IMG/VR virus record: IMGVR_UViG_3300020178_000897
Span: 103,519-167,518 of that record
Reading direction: 5' to 3' (one strand)
DNA length: 64,000 nt
Source of the DNA: a virus
Position 1 is the first letter of the stretch; each line of letters starts with the position of its first letter. Both the position numbers and the translations under genes were made by a program. The notes below the pieces were generated by a model. That model made no database searches. It saw nothing but the letters and a program-made list of their open reading frames with translations, and had not been told where the DNA came from. Of the stretch, positions 9,156 through 17,770 are shown piece after piece.

Positions 9156-10691
9156 TTAGAATGCTAGTCGCCATGTTCCTTTTCGGTATAATCCTTCGAA
9201 CGATAAAATCCAATCAGATCCGGTCCATCTGTACTGAATTCCAGTGTTAAGATTAGTAACATACTTTGTAGTTGTACCTGGGTCTGCACTAGCATCAAAT
9301 ACGATATGCCATTGATATCCATCCCATTCTACAATGTCGTTTTCGTTTGCTACAAAATCTGTACCGTCTGCATTTTTCCAAGCATCTGGACCATCATACG
9401 GGTCTCTACTACTTCCGTCATTTGGATCTTGGCCAAATGTCATTAATCCGCCAACATTTTCACTGTTATTTAGATTGCCAAGTAATAGTACTCTTGCTCC
9501 AGCATCTGTTGGATCTACATCTGGATTATATTTTTCAGGATCGATAATTAAATCTACACTTCCAGTATTGTTTCTTCCGCTAACAGTTGGAAAATCAGTA
9601 TTTGTAGGTATAGTGTCTGGGTCCCATTGCACTAATAATTGTGTATCATCAAGAGAGTTTAATGTGACAACACCATTTACGCTATTAGTAACTGATTCTC
9701 CTTCGATTGTAACTCGTTGTACTTGTAATTGTGTAAGTCCGTTTTGAAAGCCAGGTCCTTCTGGAGCTCCTTCTAAGAATTTAGGCCAAGATACTCCACC
9801 AAGTCTACCTTTATATATTAGTTGTGCAATTCCGTTGAGTACTTGCATATCAAAACTACCCCAACTAGATGCCATTACGTTTCCTGTAAGACTGCTAGTA
9901 TCAAACGGACCATTGCCAGCCGGGGTAAAGTTATTAGGATCTGTACCTCTCATTGCAGGACGATTTGTATCAGTCCATGCAAGTAATTCTGGTTGTGATG
10001 TACCTAACGAAATACTTCCTCTTGATTCGTCAAATATACTCATTACGACATCAGTAATAACACCGAGCTTTTTAACTTTAACTGGCATATTAATATAGAT
10101 AGGTGTTGTAAATCCTAATTGCGCTACATCAATATCACTTTCTGTACCAATTGGAATTGATCTACTACTAAAACTCATAGATGTAAGTTCAACACTAGTT
10201 AAACTACTCCAGTCAATATAGTTGTCTGTAGTTTGTATTTCTAAACTAGGATTAAACAGCATTAATATCTGTTCAAGTATTTGTAATTTTTGATCTGTAT
10301 TAGTTGACCATATATCTACATTTATGTTAAGTGTATATGGACTTGGCATAATACGTTCGACTGTATAATTTTTTCCTTGAGTGTTTAAGTACTCTTTATT
10401 TTCGACATCATAAGCACGTTCACGAATATTAACTTTATTAGTATATGTAGAATCAGCTGTCCTTGATCTGTCTTGTTCAAGTCCAGTAATATATACACCA
10501 ATACGAGGTGCACTCGGAACTTTATTTTCGGAATTGTCTCTAAGAATATGTCCTACTTGACGTGTAATATCTCCATATAAAACAGGTACTTGTACTATTT
10601 TACCGTCGCCGTCTTTATACGAAAAGTTACTAAACAACCTTACTAATTGTGTAACATATCTTCTTATTTGACCATCATAGAAATGTTGCAT
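9156..10691 (-). CDS. gp15: Tail sheath stabilizer / tail terminator gp15
   Basis: 511 residues, almost twice T4 gp15 (272). The N terminus FYDGQIRRYVTQLVRLFSNF closely follows T4 gp15 (FYNSSFRRYATLMGDLFSNI), and PSPYTLNINVDIWSTN...QILEQILMLFNPSLEI matches its conserved core. gp15 caps the tail tube and sheath and joins the tail to the neck. The extra C-terminal ~250 residues hold beta-rich sequence with repeated aromatic modules (VEWDGYQWHIV, YRWTGSDWILS) also seen in gp14 and gp18 here. Translationally adjacent to gp14 (shared nt 10691). Confidence 0.88.
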   Translation of the reverse strand: MQHFYDGQIRRYVTQLVRLFSNFSYKDGDGKIVQVPVLYGDITRQVGHILRDNSENKVPSAPRIGVYITGLEQDRSRTADSTYTNKVNIRERAYDVENKEYLNTQGKNYTVERIMPSPYTLNINVDIWSTNTDQKLQILEQILMLFNPSLEIQTTDNYIDWSSLTSVELTSMSFSSRSIPIGTESDIDVAQLGFTTPIYINMPVKVKKLGVITDVVMSIFDESRGSISLGTSQPELLAWTDTNRPAMRGTDPNNFTPAGNGPFDTSSLTGNVMASSWGSFDMQVLNGIAQLIYKGRLGGVSWPKFLEGAPEGPGFQNGLTQLQVQRVTIEGESVTNSVNGVVTLNSLDDTQLLVQWDPDTIPTNTDFPTVSGRNNTGSVDLIIDPEKYNPDVDPTDAGARVLLLGNLNNSENVGGLMTFGQDPNDGSSRDPYDGPDAWKNADGTDFVANENDIVEWDGYQWHIVFDASADPGTTTKYVTNLNTGIQYRWTGSDWILSFEGLYRKGTWRLAF

Positions 10692-11854
10692 TAATTATCC
10701 GCCTTTGGTCTAAGTGCTTTCGAAATACTTTGTCTTTCAACAGTCTCTTCGCCGCCAATAGTATCAGTATTAGTGTTATTAATAAAGCTACCTTTTTGTG
10801 TTTTCTTAGTATCAGTATTACTCAGCGTCATACGTACTTTATCTTCCATTTTAACCCACATTGATCCATTGTATCTAAACAATCTATTTGGAAACATATC
10901 AACTCTTAAGAAATAGTCGCCTTCAACACTAGTTGTAGGGAAACTGATTCCGCTACCAAATGCTTCACCATTGGGTGCAATTCCGTCTCCAATCAAATAT
11001 CCCTGATATCCATTTCTATCAGGTGTTTGATTAACTCTACTTGCATCTAAATTTCCACTAGCAATACTAGCATCAATGTCATTTTGATCAGCTCTAACTA
11101 CTTCTGGAATATTATTTTCATCAACTTGTAATGTAAAGAAACTTGTAGTATCATAACCTGACATATCTGCATCTGCTTCAGCTTGCGAAATAATTGCATT
11201 ATTAATTTGCATTTCTTTTTCGTAAGTTGATAATACATCACGTAATGTTTGTGAACTACCTTCTTCAGTTGGCAAGTCAAGAATTTCTTTAAACTCTTGA
11301 CTATCCATAATCTGTTTCATTTTAACACGATACAAATGCGGATACCAAGTAGGACTAAATCCTTCGCTTGCACGATTAACATCTTCTACAACATAAAATC
11401 TTTTTAATGCTACACTATAATCATTTAATGCAAATTCGTCTTTTAGATGCGGCAATTCAATTACATCTCCTGCCATAATTTTTCGACCCAGTGCCTTAAC
11501 ACTGTAATTAATAGGTATTGTCATAAAAACAATATCGTTTTGTAAGAACAATCCAAATTGACTCATGTCAAAATCTACATCACTTACGTTGTAGATTCCT
11601 CTCATAGTATAAATGTTTGGATCGTATTTTCTATCTCTGTTTTCCATAAACAACATATCTTGTATGTTAGTTTCTTTAACAGCATCATAACGAGGTTGAT
11701 CAGCAGTTGCATCTACTTCCTCTGGGTTCTTAGGACCTAAGTATTTGTGAACAAATACGTCGGTACCTCCGACAGTAAACATCTCTGTTATAGTCTTATC
11801 TAAGAAATCGTAATCTTTCCCTCTTTCGGGTTTATATAAACTGAGTCTTGGCAT
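10691..11854 (-). CDS. gp14: Neck protein gp14
   Basis: 387 residues from the ATG at 11854; an upstream in-frame ATG at 11923 would run through the promoters and the gp13 leader, so it is rejected. The core FGLFLQNDIVFMTIPINYSV...GRKIMAGDVIELPHL...FYVVEDVNRA matches the gp14 neck family (T4 gp14 is 256 residues). gp14 and gp13 form the neck complex that closes the head after packaging. The C-terminal extension contains LFRYNGSMWVKM (about residues 325-336), the same aromatic module as in gp15 and gp18. A GATAAATA late promoter lies 8 nt upstream of the ATG. Confidence 0.85.
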   Translation of the reverse strand: MPRLSLYKPERGKDYDFLDKTITEMFTVGGTDVFVHKYLGPKNPEEVDATADQPRYDAVKETNIQDMLFMENRDRKYDPNIYTMRGIYNVSDVDFDMSQFGLFLQNDIVFMTIPINYSVKALGRKIMAGDVIELPHLKDEFALNDYSVALKRFYVVEDVNRASEGFSPTWYPHLYRVKMKQIMDSQEFKEILDLPTEEGSSQTLRDVLSTYEKEMQINNAIISQAEADADMSGYDTTSFFTLQVDENNIPEVVRADQNDIDASIASGNLDASRVNQTPDRNGYQGYLIGDGIAPNGEAFGSGISFPTTSVEGDYFLRVDMFPNRLFRYNGSMWVKMEDKVRMTLSNTDTKKTQKGSFINNTNTDTIGGEETVERQSISKALRPKADN

Positions 11855-11862
11855 AGTAATGT

Positions 11863-11870
11863 TATTTATC
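11863..11870 (-). promoter_or_regulatory. T4-type late promoter, leftward
   Basis: GATAAATA on the minus strand, 8 nt before the gp14 ATG. With T4 spacing (start about 6 nt after the motif) the leader would be about 3 nt. It forms a back-to-back pair with the rightward promoter at 11875. Confidence 0.75.
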
Positions 11871-11874
11871 GTTG

Positions 11875-11882
11875 CATAAATA
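11875..11882 (+). promoter_or_regulatory. T4-type late promoter, rightward (gp13)
   Basis: CATAAATA on the plus strand, 22 nt upstream of the gp13 ATG, followed by a Shine-Dalgarno-like GGAG at 11890-11893. Only 4 bp (GTTG) separate it from the oppositely oriented promoter at 11863-11870. Confidence 0.75.
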
Positions 11883-11903
11883 GTATAGCGGAGATGAAAG
11901 AAC

Positions 11904-12665
11904 ATGGCTAATAATATTAACACAAAAAGACAAGAAGTTTACAAGTATGTAGAACTTAATCTAGGCGGCGGCATGATTGACGTTGAATTAGATCCGGATC
12001 ACTACGAAACAGCATTAAATACAGCACTTGCAAAATTTAGACAGCGTTCTGATAACAGTGTTGAAGAATCGTATTTTTTCTTGCCAACAGTTATTGATCA
12101 AAATGATTATATATTACCAGACGAAGTTATGGAAGTTAGACAAATTTTCCGCAGATCAATAGGGTCAAGAACAGGCGGTGGCGATGGCGGAACATTGTTC
12201 GAACCATTCAATATGGCTTACACAAATACCTATTTGCTAAGTTCTTCTAATATGGGCGGTCTTGCTACGTATGCAATGTTTGCAGGATACCAAGAACTAG
12301 TAGGACGCATGTTTGGATCATTCATTGAATTTAAATGGAATAGATCTAACAAAAAACTTACAATTCTACAACGATCAAGAGCAGAAGAAGAGTTACTACT
12401 ATATGTGTATAACTATAGACCCGACTTTGAACTGCTAGACGACTATCTAGCAAGCCAGTGGATTAAAGATTACACACTTGCAAAATGCAAATATATGCTA
12501 GGCGAAGCACGTAGTAAATTTGCTACCATTGCAGGACCACAAGGTGGTAGTAGTCTTAATGGTGATGCCCTTAAAGCAGAAGCCGCTGCCGAGTTAGAAA
12601 AGTTAGAAAACGATGTAGCAATGGCTGTACCAGGCGGCACAGGATACGGATTCACAATCGGCTAA
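11904..12665 (+). CDS. gp13: Neck protein gp13
   Basis: 253 residues (T4 gp13: 309). Sequence features of the gp13 family include an N-terminal helix followed by GGGMIDVELDPDHYETALNT and a conserved WIKDYTLAKCKYMLGEARSK helix near the C terminus. It partners gp14 in the neck. Read rightward from the bidirectional late promoter while gp14 is read leftward, so stoichiometric partners share one regulatory region. GGAG ribosome-binding site at 11890. Confidence 0.85.
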   Translation: MANNINTKRQEVYKYVELNLGGGMIDVELDPDHYETALNTALAKFRQRSDNSVEESYFFLPTVIDQNDYILPDEVMEVRQIFRRSIGSRTGGGDGGTLFEPFNMAYTNTYLLSSSNMGGLATYAMFAGYQELVGRMFGSFIEFKWNRSNKKLTILQRSRAEEELLLYVYNYRPDFELLDDYLASQWIKDYTLAKCKYMLGEARSKFATIAGPQGGSSLNGDALKAEAAAELEKLENDVAMAVPGGTGYGFTIG

Positions 12666-12673
12666 CATAAAGG

Positions 12674-12702
12674 TTGACACTTTATAAATTATTATGTATA
12701 AT
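12674..12702 (+). promoter_or_regulatory. Consensus sigma70 promoter upstream of gp1
   Basis: TTGACA (12674-12679), a 17-nt spacer, TATAAT (12697-12702). Perfect -35 and -10 hexamers at optimal spacing, likely an early promoter used by host RNA polymerase. The predicted start near 12709 leaves a ~19-nt leader with a TAAGGA ribosome-binding site. Confidence 0.92.
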
Positions 12703-12727
12703 ATATGTAAATTTGTAAGGATTCGTC

Positions 12728-13354
12728 ATGATTATAGGTATTTGTGGATTAATTGGTAGTGGTAAAGGTACCGTTGCTGATATTCTTGTAGAAGAACACA
12801 ATTTCCAAAAGATTAGTTTCGCAGATAAACTTAAAGATGCTGTATCACTTTTGTTTGATTGGGATAGAGACATGCTTGAAGGCGACACTGCTGAAAGCAG
12901 ATATTGGCGAGAACAACCGGATAATTTCTGGTCAAAAGAAACTGGCCGCACAATTACACCTAGATTAGTACTACAAGAATTTGGCACAGATTGTATGAGA
13001 AATGGATTCTATGACGGAGTTTGGGTTAGTTTTTTTAAAAAAACAGTATTAGATAATCCTAAAACTAATTTTGTAGTACCAGACTGTCGTTTTGAAAACG
13101 AAGCAAGTATGATCAAAGAGCTTGGCGGAAATGTTTGGTGTGTAAAACGTGGACCTGATCCTTTATGGTTTAGACAATACATTGATTTAGATATACAACC
13201 AACAGACGTACATATGTCAGAATGGGCTTGGGCCAAAGTTCCATTTGATTTTAATATCTATAACGAAGGTACTCTTGACGATCTTAAAAGTCAGGTACAA
13301 GGTCGCCTTGCTTCCACCTTACGCCTTGCTTCTGTAGTACCCTCTGACAGTTAG
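12728..13354 (+). CDS. gp1: Deoxynucleoside monophosphate kinase (T4 gp1-like)
   Basis: 208-residue P-loop kinase: the Walker A motif GLIGSGKGT is at residues 7-15 and the central segment VLQEFGTDCMRNGFYDGVW is typical of phage dNMP kinases. The family phosphorylates dGMP, dTMP and hydroxymethyl-dCMP to diphosphates for phage DNA synthesis. It has its own consensus sigma70 promoter, which fits early expression in the middle of late structural genes. Its last 71 nt overlap the convergent HNH gene. Confidence 0.88.
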   Translation: MIIGICGLIGSGKGTVADILVEEHNFQKISFADKLKDAVSLLFDWDRDMLEGDTAESRYWREQPDNFWSKETGRTITPRLVLQEFGTDCMRNGFYDGVWVSFFKKTVLDNPKTNFVVPDCRFENEASMIKELGGNVWCVKRGPDPLWFRQYIDLDIQPTDVHMSEWAWAKVPFDFNIYNEGTLDDLKSQVQGRLASTLRLASVVPSDS

Positions 13355-13622
13355 CACATATTGTTTTTAAGTTACTGTGCAACGTGTTAGATAAATCACC
13401 ATCTATATGGTATACATTAAATTGTTCTTTATGTAGTGATTTGAATCCGCATTTTTCGCATTGCTCTTTTTGACGATATCCGTTCTGATACCATTTAGGA
13501 ATACCCCATTTTTTCTGTCCGTGATGTAAACAAGTATCACACGATTTCCTATAATAAGTTTTACCGTCTTTTTTATAGTTTACGGCCGCCGGCCTGTATC
13601 CACATTTACACAAAGGTCTCAT
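13284..13622 (-). CDS. HNH endonuclease-like zinc protein
   Basis: 112 residues from the ATG at 13622. Three cysteine pairs (CKCG; CDTC; CEKCG) are followed by VYHIDGDLSNTLHSNLKTICANC, an HNH nuclease core with His, Asn and Cys-Cys zinc ligands. Likely a freestanding homing-type or nicking endonuclease. I chose 13622 over 13637 because GGTAAATA-N5-ATG precedes it in exactly the pattern seen at four other genes. Convergent with and overlapping gp1 by 71 nt, and placed just before the sheath gene. Confidence 0.75.
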   Translation of the reverse strand: MRPLCKCGYRPAAVNYKKDGKTYYRKSCDTCLHHGQKKWGIPKWYQNGYRQKEQCEKCGFKSLHKEQFNVYHIDGDLSNTLHSNLKTICANCQRVLQKQGVRWKQGDLVPDF

Positions 13623-13627
13623 AATAC

Positions 13628-13635
13628 TATTTACC
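13628..13635 (-). promoter_or_regulatory. Late promoter of the HNH gene, leaderless geometry
   Basis: GGTAAATA on the minus strand, then GTATT, then ATG. The terminase promoter at 21815 has nearly the same sequence (GTTAAATA-GTATT-ATG). Confidence 0.6.
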
Positions 13636-13690
13636 ATACCTTTACACCACCTTTTATTCGGTGTTTCTCCATACTTTTTTAATCAAATCA

Positions 13691-13698
13691 TATAAATA
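13691..13698 (+). promoter_or_regulatory. T4-type late promoter of the sheath gene
   Basis: A perfect T4 consensus TATAAATA, followed by a ~34-nt leader with an AGGAG ribosome-binding site (13724-13728) before the ATG at 13738. The strength of both signals fits a very abundant product. Confidence 0.85.
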
Positions 13699-13737
13699 CT
13701 TTTAACAGTTGTTTTATTTTAACAGGAGAACTACAAA

Positions 13738-16700
13738 ATGGCATTAATATCACCAGGTGTACAAGTCAGTGTAATCGATGAAAGTTTTTACACACCAGCA
13801 GAACCAGGTACTACTCCAATGTTGTTTGTTGCGTCTAAACAGGACAAAGCAAACGCGGCAGGAACAGGTACAGCAAGAGGTACAACAAAAGCGAACGCAG
13901 GCGTTCCATTCTTAATTACCTCACAAAGAGATTTAGCAGATACGTTTGGAGATCCAATCTTTCAAACTGATGCAAACAATAACCCAGTAAACGGTGGGGA
14001 ACTTAACGAGTATGGTCTACAAGCGGCTTACTCATATTTAGGAGTTTCAAACAGAGCGTTTGTTGTAAGAGCAGATGTTGACTTAGGTGAACTAGAGCCA
14101 AGCGCAAGTGCGCCAGCGGCAGCTCCGGCAAACGGAACATATTGGTTTGATACTTCCCTAACAAAGTACGGAATTTTTGAATGGAATTCAAATGCTGTGA
14201 CTGTTACTGGTGGACAGTCATTTACAAATAAGATTCCATTGGTAATTACTTCTAACACTAATCTAGTTGGCGGATCAAATACAGGACTTCCAAAAGCTAG
14301 TGTAGGACAAGTAGGCGACTATGCAGTAGTAACAACAACTACTACTAACAAAGTATACTACAAGAATTCCTCAGGAACATGGGTTAAAGTAGGAACAGCT
14401 GATTGGGTTGCAAGTCATCCAACTATTAAGGGAACAGCAACTAACCCAACACTAGTAAATGGTGAAACTATCATTATTAATGGTACAACTACTGCCGTTA
14501 CTGGCGTAAATGTTACACAAATGGCAGCTGATATTAACGGCGCAGGCATTACTGGCGTAACAGCTGGAGTTGTCGATAGTAAGCTATACATTTACAGTGA
14601 TGGTAGTTCTATTACTGACGGTGGAAGTGATGTTGACGGAGCAATTGAAATTGCCGCAGGTTCATCAGGTACACTACTAGCAGACTTAGGTTTGACAGCT
14701 GGAACATATTACGCACCGCAACTAATTATTGCACCGCACACTAACGTTCCAGGATTTAAATCATCTGATACACAGCCTAGACCAACAGGTTCAGTTTGGT
14801 TTAAAATGACTGAAGCTAATTTAGGTGCTCAGATGAAAGTTAAAGTTTATAACTCAACAACTAAACTTTGGGCAGACAAAGCGGCTCCTGTGTATAAAAC
14901 ACACCAGGAAGCACTTTACAATTTAGATAAAACAGGCGGCGGAATTAACCTAGCACTAGGTACAGTTTATGTCCAGTCTCATACTACAGAAGCAGAAAAT
15001 GAAGAATTAGACTTTACAATTTTTGCTAGATCAACTTCAGGAGCAACAAAGATTGTTTCAAGTCCTGTTACTGCAAGTAGTCTTACAGCAGGAACATACG
15101 GCTTTACAATGGCAGAAAGCGATCCAAACAAAGCAGCCATCCAAGGCGGCAAGGCAATTAGCATTACTGTTGCAGGAGCAATTACTGATGCAGATGAAAT
15201 TGCTGGCGCAATTAATTCAGCAGGATTTGAAAACATTGTAGCAAGCGTAGATGCTTCTAACAGAGTTGTAATTGAACACAACGATGGAGGCGAAATCCGT
15301 ATTGCAGATACAAATAGCGCACTAGGCGACATTGGCTTTGCGGCTTACAACTATTCAACTAAAGCAGGAACAGCAAACTTGTATGCGGCTCCAGCAGGCG
15401 ATAGTGTTTATGATTTCCATGCTTCAAATTGGAGAATCCTAACACAAACTGCCGGACCAGATGCACCAACAGCACTAACAACTGATGGAGCATTGTGGTA
15501 CAATTCAATTGTTGATGAAGTTGACATTATGGTACATAACGGTACCATTTGGAAGGGATATGCAAATGTTTATCCAGATGCTGATCCAACAGGACCAATT
15601 GTTTCTGCAACTGAACCTACTCAACAGACAGATGGATCATCTCCATTAGTAACTGGCGATTTATGGATTAGTACAGCAGATTTAGAGAACTATCCACAAG
15701 TACACAAGTACAATGCAGATTTACAAAAATGGATTGCATTAGACGAAGGTGATCAAACTACAGAAGATGGTATTTTGTTTGCTGATGCACGTTTTGGTAC
15801 AAGCGGCGGTACAGCTACAGAAGCACCAAGTGGAACTATTCCTGAACTATTAGTAAGTGATTATCTAGACACAGATGCACCAGATCCTGCATTATATCCA
15901 AAAGGTATGTTGCTATGGAATCTACGCAGAAGTGGATTTAATGTTAAGAAATTTGTACGTAATTATGTAGATACTACAGCTAAAAACGTTCGTCAAGGTG
16001 ATGTAAGTATGGCATTGTACTATCCACATCGTTGGGTAACAGAGTCAGCTAACCAACCAAATGGTGCAGGTAGCTTTGGACGTAAAGCACAGCGTAAAGT
16101 TGTTATCCAAGCACTACAAGCAATGGTTAACAGCAACCAAGATATCCGCGATGACGAATCAAGACTATTCAACGTTATGGCAACTCCAGGTTATCCAGAA
16201 CTAATTGGTGAAATGGTAAGCCTAAATTACGATAGAGGTTTAACAGCATTTATCGTTGGCGATAGTCCAATGAGACTAGCATCCGATGCTACAACACTAA
16301 ATGACTGGGGTAACAACGTTGCACTAGCAGTTGAAGATAACGATGATGGTGCAGTAAGCAGAGACGAATATTTAGGTATGTTCTATCCTAGCTTGTTTAC
16401 TAGTGATAATGCTGGTAACAACATTATTGTTCCACCAAGTCACGGTATTATTAGAACACTTGCACTAAGTGATCAAGTTAGCTATCCATGGTTTGCACCA
16501 GCAGGTACAAGACGTGGTGGTATTACTAACGCAACAGCCGCAGGATACATTGATGCAGAAGGCGAATTTAAGTCAATTGCACTAAACGAAGGTCAGCGCG
16601 ATACACTATATTCACTTAATATTAACCCAATTACATTCCTAACAGGAGCAGGACTTGTTAACTACGGTCAAAAGACTCGTGCAAGAAATGCAAGTGCGTT

Positions 16701-17019
16701 GGATAGAATTAACGTAGCACGTTTAGTAATTTACTTACGTTCACAACTTAAGAAACTTGCTAAGCCATACATTTTTGAGCCTAACGATAAAATCACACGC
16801 GATGAAATCAAGGCGCAAGTAGATAGCTTGATGCTAGAGTTAGTATCACAAAGAGCATTGTATGACTTCCTAGTTGTATGTGATGAATCTAACAATACTC
16901 CAAGTAGAATTGATAGAAATGAATTGTACGTAGACATTGCTATTGAACCAGTTAAAGCAGTTGAATTTATTTACATTCCGTTAAGACTGAAAAACACTGG
17001 TGAAATTTCAGGGCTATAA
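13738..17019 (+). CDS. gp18: Contractile tail sheath protein gp18, enlarged
   Basis: 1093 residues, far longer than T4 gp18 (659). The N terminus ALISPGVQVSVIDES and the C-terminal third (about 700-1093, with LLWNLRRSGFNVKKFVRNYV, AGTRRGGITNATAAGYID and INPITFLTGAGLVNYGQKT) are classic sheath sequence. Between them lies an insertion of several hundred residues, Thr/Gly/Ala-rich, with repeated aromatic modules (GTYWFD, YYKNSSGTWVKV, GSVWFKM, GALWYNS, GDLWIST). Such insertions usually protrude from the sheath exterior; the likely role is surface decoration or glycan binding (inference). Strong late promoter and SD. Confidence 0.95.
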   Translation: MALISPGVQVSVIDESFYTPAEPGTTPMLFVASKQDKANAAGTGTARGTTKANAGVPFLITSQRDLADTFGDPIFQTDANNNPVNGGELNEYGLQAAYSYLGVSNRAFVVRADVDLGELEPSASAPAAAPANGTYWFDTSLTKYGIFEWNSNAVTVTGGQSFTNKIPLVITSNTNLVGGSNTGLPKASVGQVGDYAVVTTTTTNKVYYKNSSGTWVKVGTADWVASHPTIKGTATNPTLVNGETIIINGTTTAVTGVNVTQMAADINGAGITGVTAGVVDSKLYIYSDGSSITDGGSDVDGAIEIAAGSSGTLLADLGLTAGTYYAPQLIIAPHTNVPGFKSSDTQPRPTGSVWFKMTEANLGAQMKVKVYNSTTKLWADKAAPVYKTHQEALYNLDKTGGGINLALGTVYVQSHTTEAENEELDFTIFARSTSGATKIVSSPVTASSLTAGTYGFTMAESDPNKAAIQGGKAISITVAGAITDADEIAGAINSAGFENIVASVDASNRVVIEHNDGGEIRIADTNSALGDIGFAAYNYSTKAGTANLYAAPAGDSVYDFHASNWRILTQTAGPDAPTALTTDGALWYNSIVDEVDIMVHNGTIWKGYANVYPDADPTGPIVSATEPTQQTDGSSPLVTGDLWISTADLENYPQVHKYNADLQKWIALDEGDQTTEDGILFADARFGTSGGTATEAPSGTIPELLVSDYLDTDAPDPALYPKGMLLWNLRRSGFNVKKFVRNYVDTTAKNVRQGDVSMALYYPHRWVTESANQPNGAGSFGRKAQRKVVIQALQAMVNSNQDIRDDESRLFNVMATPGYPELIGEMVSLNYDRGLTAFIVGDSPMRLASDATTLNDWGNNVALAVEDNDDGAVSRDEYLGMFYPSLFTSDNAGNNIIVPPSHGIIRTLALSDQVSYPWFAPAGTRRGGITNATAAGYIDAEGEFKSIALNEGQRDTLYSLNINPITFLTGAGLVNYGQKTRARNASALDRINVARLVIYLRSQLKKLAKPYIFEPNDKITRDEIKAQVDSLMLELVSQRALYDFLVVCDESNNTPSRIDRNELYVDIAIEPVKAVEFIYIPLRLKNTGEISGL

Positions 17020-17022
17020 TCG

Positions 17023-17030
17023 GATAAATA
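17023..17030 (+). promoter_or_regulatory. T4-type late promoter of the tube gene
   Basis: GATAAATA starting 4 nt after the gp18 stop, with an AGGAG ribosome-binding site before the ATG at 17050. It allows tube protein to be made independently of sheath read-through. Confidence 0.8.
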
Positions 17031-17049
17031 AAAGTAACAGGAGCATATA

Positions 17050-17679
17050 ATGGCAATATCAACACTTTCAAAATTAACAGTACCATTAGATAGTAACGCA
17101 AGTGCATCTAATCAGGGACTATTGATGCCCAAATTACAATATCGTTTTAGAGTATCACTAGAAAACTTTGGGGTATCAAGTCCGTCAACCGAACTAACAA
17201 AACAAGTTATGGACGTAACAAGACCTAATGTTAGTTTTGAACAAATGACAGTTGACATTTACAACTCAAAAGTATTTTTAGCAGGTAAGCATACTTGGGA
17301 ACCAATTACACTAAACTTGCGTGAAGATGTATCCAACAATGTACAAAAACTTGTTGGTGAACAACTTCAGAAACAATTTGACTTCTTTGAGCAGTCAAGT
17401 GCGGCAAGTGGTGCAGACTACAAGTTTGTTACTAGAATTGAAATTTTAGATGGCGGTAACGGAGCGAACGCGGCAAGCGTACTAGAAACATTTGAATTAT
17501 ACGGATGTTATTTAGAAAGCGCAAACTACAATAGCTTAAATTATGCAACTTCAGAAGTTGTTACTGTTGCCCTTTCTATACGTTACGATAATGCAATCCA
17601 ATCACCACAAGGTACTGGTATTGGTACAGCAATTGGACGTACAATTAACACTGCTATTACAGGCGGCGGCGCTAGTTAA
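17050..17679 (+). CDS. gp19: Tail tube protein gp19
   Basis: 209 residues (T4 gp19: 163). Typical tube features: LMPKLQYRFRVSLENFG near the N terminus, DVTRPNVSFEQMTVDIYNSK and LNLREDVSNNVQKLVGEQLQKQFDF (quoted in parts), then ETFELYGCYLESANY. It polymerises into the inner tube of the contractile tail. Immediately downstream of gp18, own late promoter, followed by a strong terminator. Confidence 0.92.
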   Translation: MAISTLSKLTVPLDSNASASNQGLLMPKLQYRFRVSLENFGVSSPSTELTKQVMDVTRPNVSFEQMTVDIYNSKVFLAGKHTWEPITLNLREDVSNNVQKLVGEQLQKQFDFFEQSSAASGADYKFVTRIEILDGGNGANAASVLETFELYGCYLESANYNSLNYATSEVVTVALSIRYDNAIQSPQGTGIGTAIGRTINTAITGGGAS

Positions 17680-17700
17680 TTTTAAAAAAATAATAAAATT

Positions 17701-17724
17701 AGGGACTTTATTGTCCCTTTTTTT
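17701..17724 (+). terminator. Rho-independent terminator after gp19
   Basis: AGGGAC (17701-17706), loop TTTATT, GTCCCT (17713-17718), T run to 17724. It closes the sheath-tube transcription unit before the next late promoter at 17758. Confidence 0.9.
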
Positions 17725-17757
17725 ATGACCGAATTATCTACACACTTAATTAAAAAG

Positions 17758-17765
17758 GCTAAATA
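17758..17765 (+). promoter_or_regulatory. Late promoter with leaderless geometry
   Basis: GCTAAATA, five nucleotides (TTTGC), then the ATG at 17771. No Shine-Dalgarno sequence fits between promoter and start. Confidence 0.65.
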
Positions 17766-17770
17766 TTTGC

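Noticed and set aside
11855-11923. Longer gp14 starting at 11923
   Set aside because: It would overlap the gp13 start and cover both late promoters; the added residues are hydrophobic and unlike gp14.
14979-15332. Minus-strand open frames inside the sheath and glycine-rich genes
   Set aside because: They mirror the low-complexity Gly/Ala/Thr codons of the real genes, lack SDs and show no family features.
17663-17678. GGCGGC-rich repeats at several places
   Set aside because: They are Gly-Gly codon runs inside coding regions rather than regulatory repeats.
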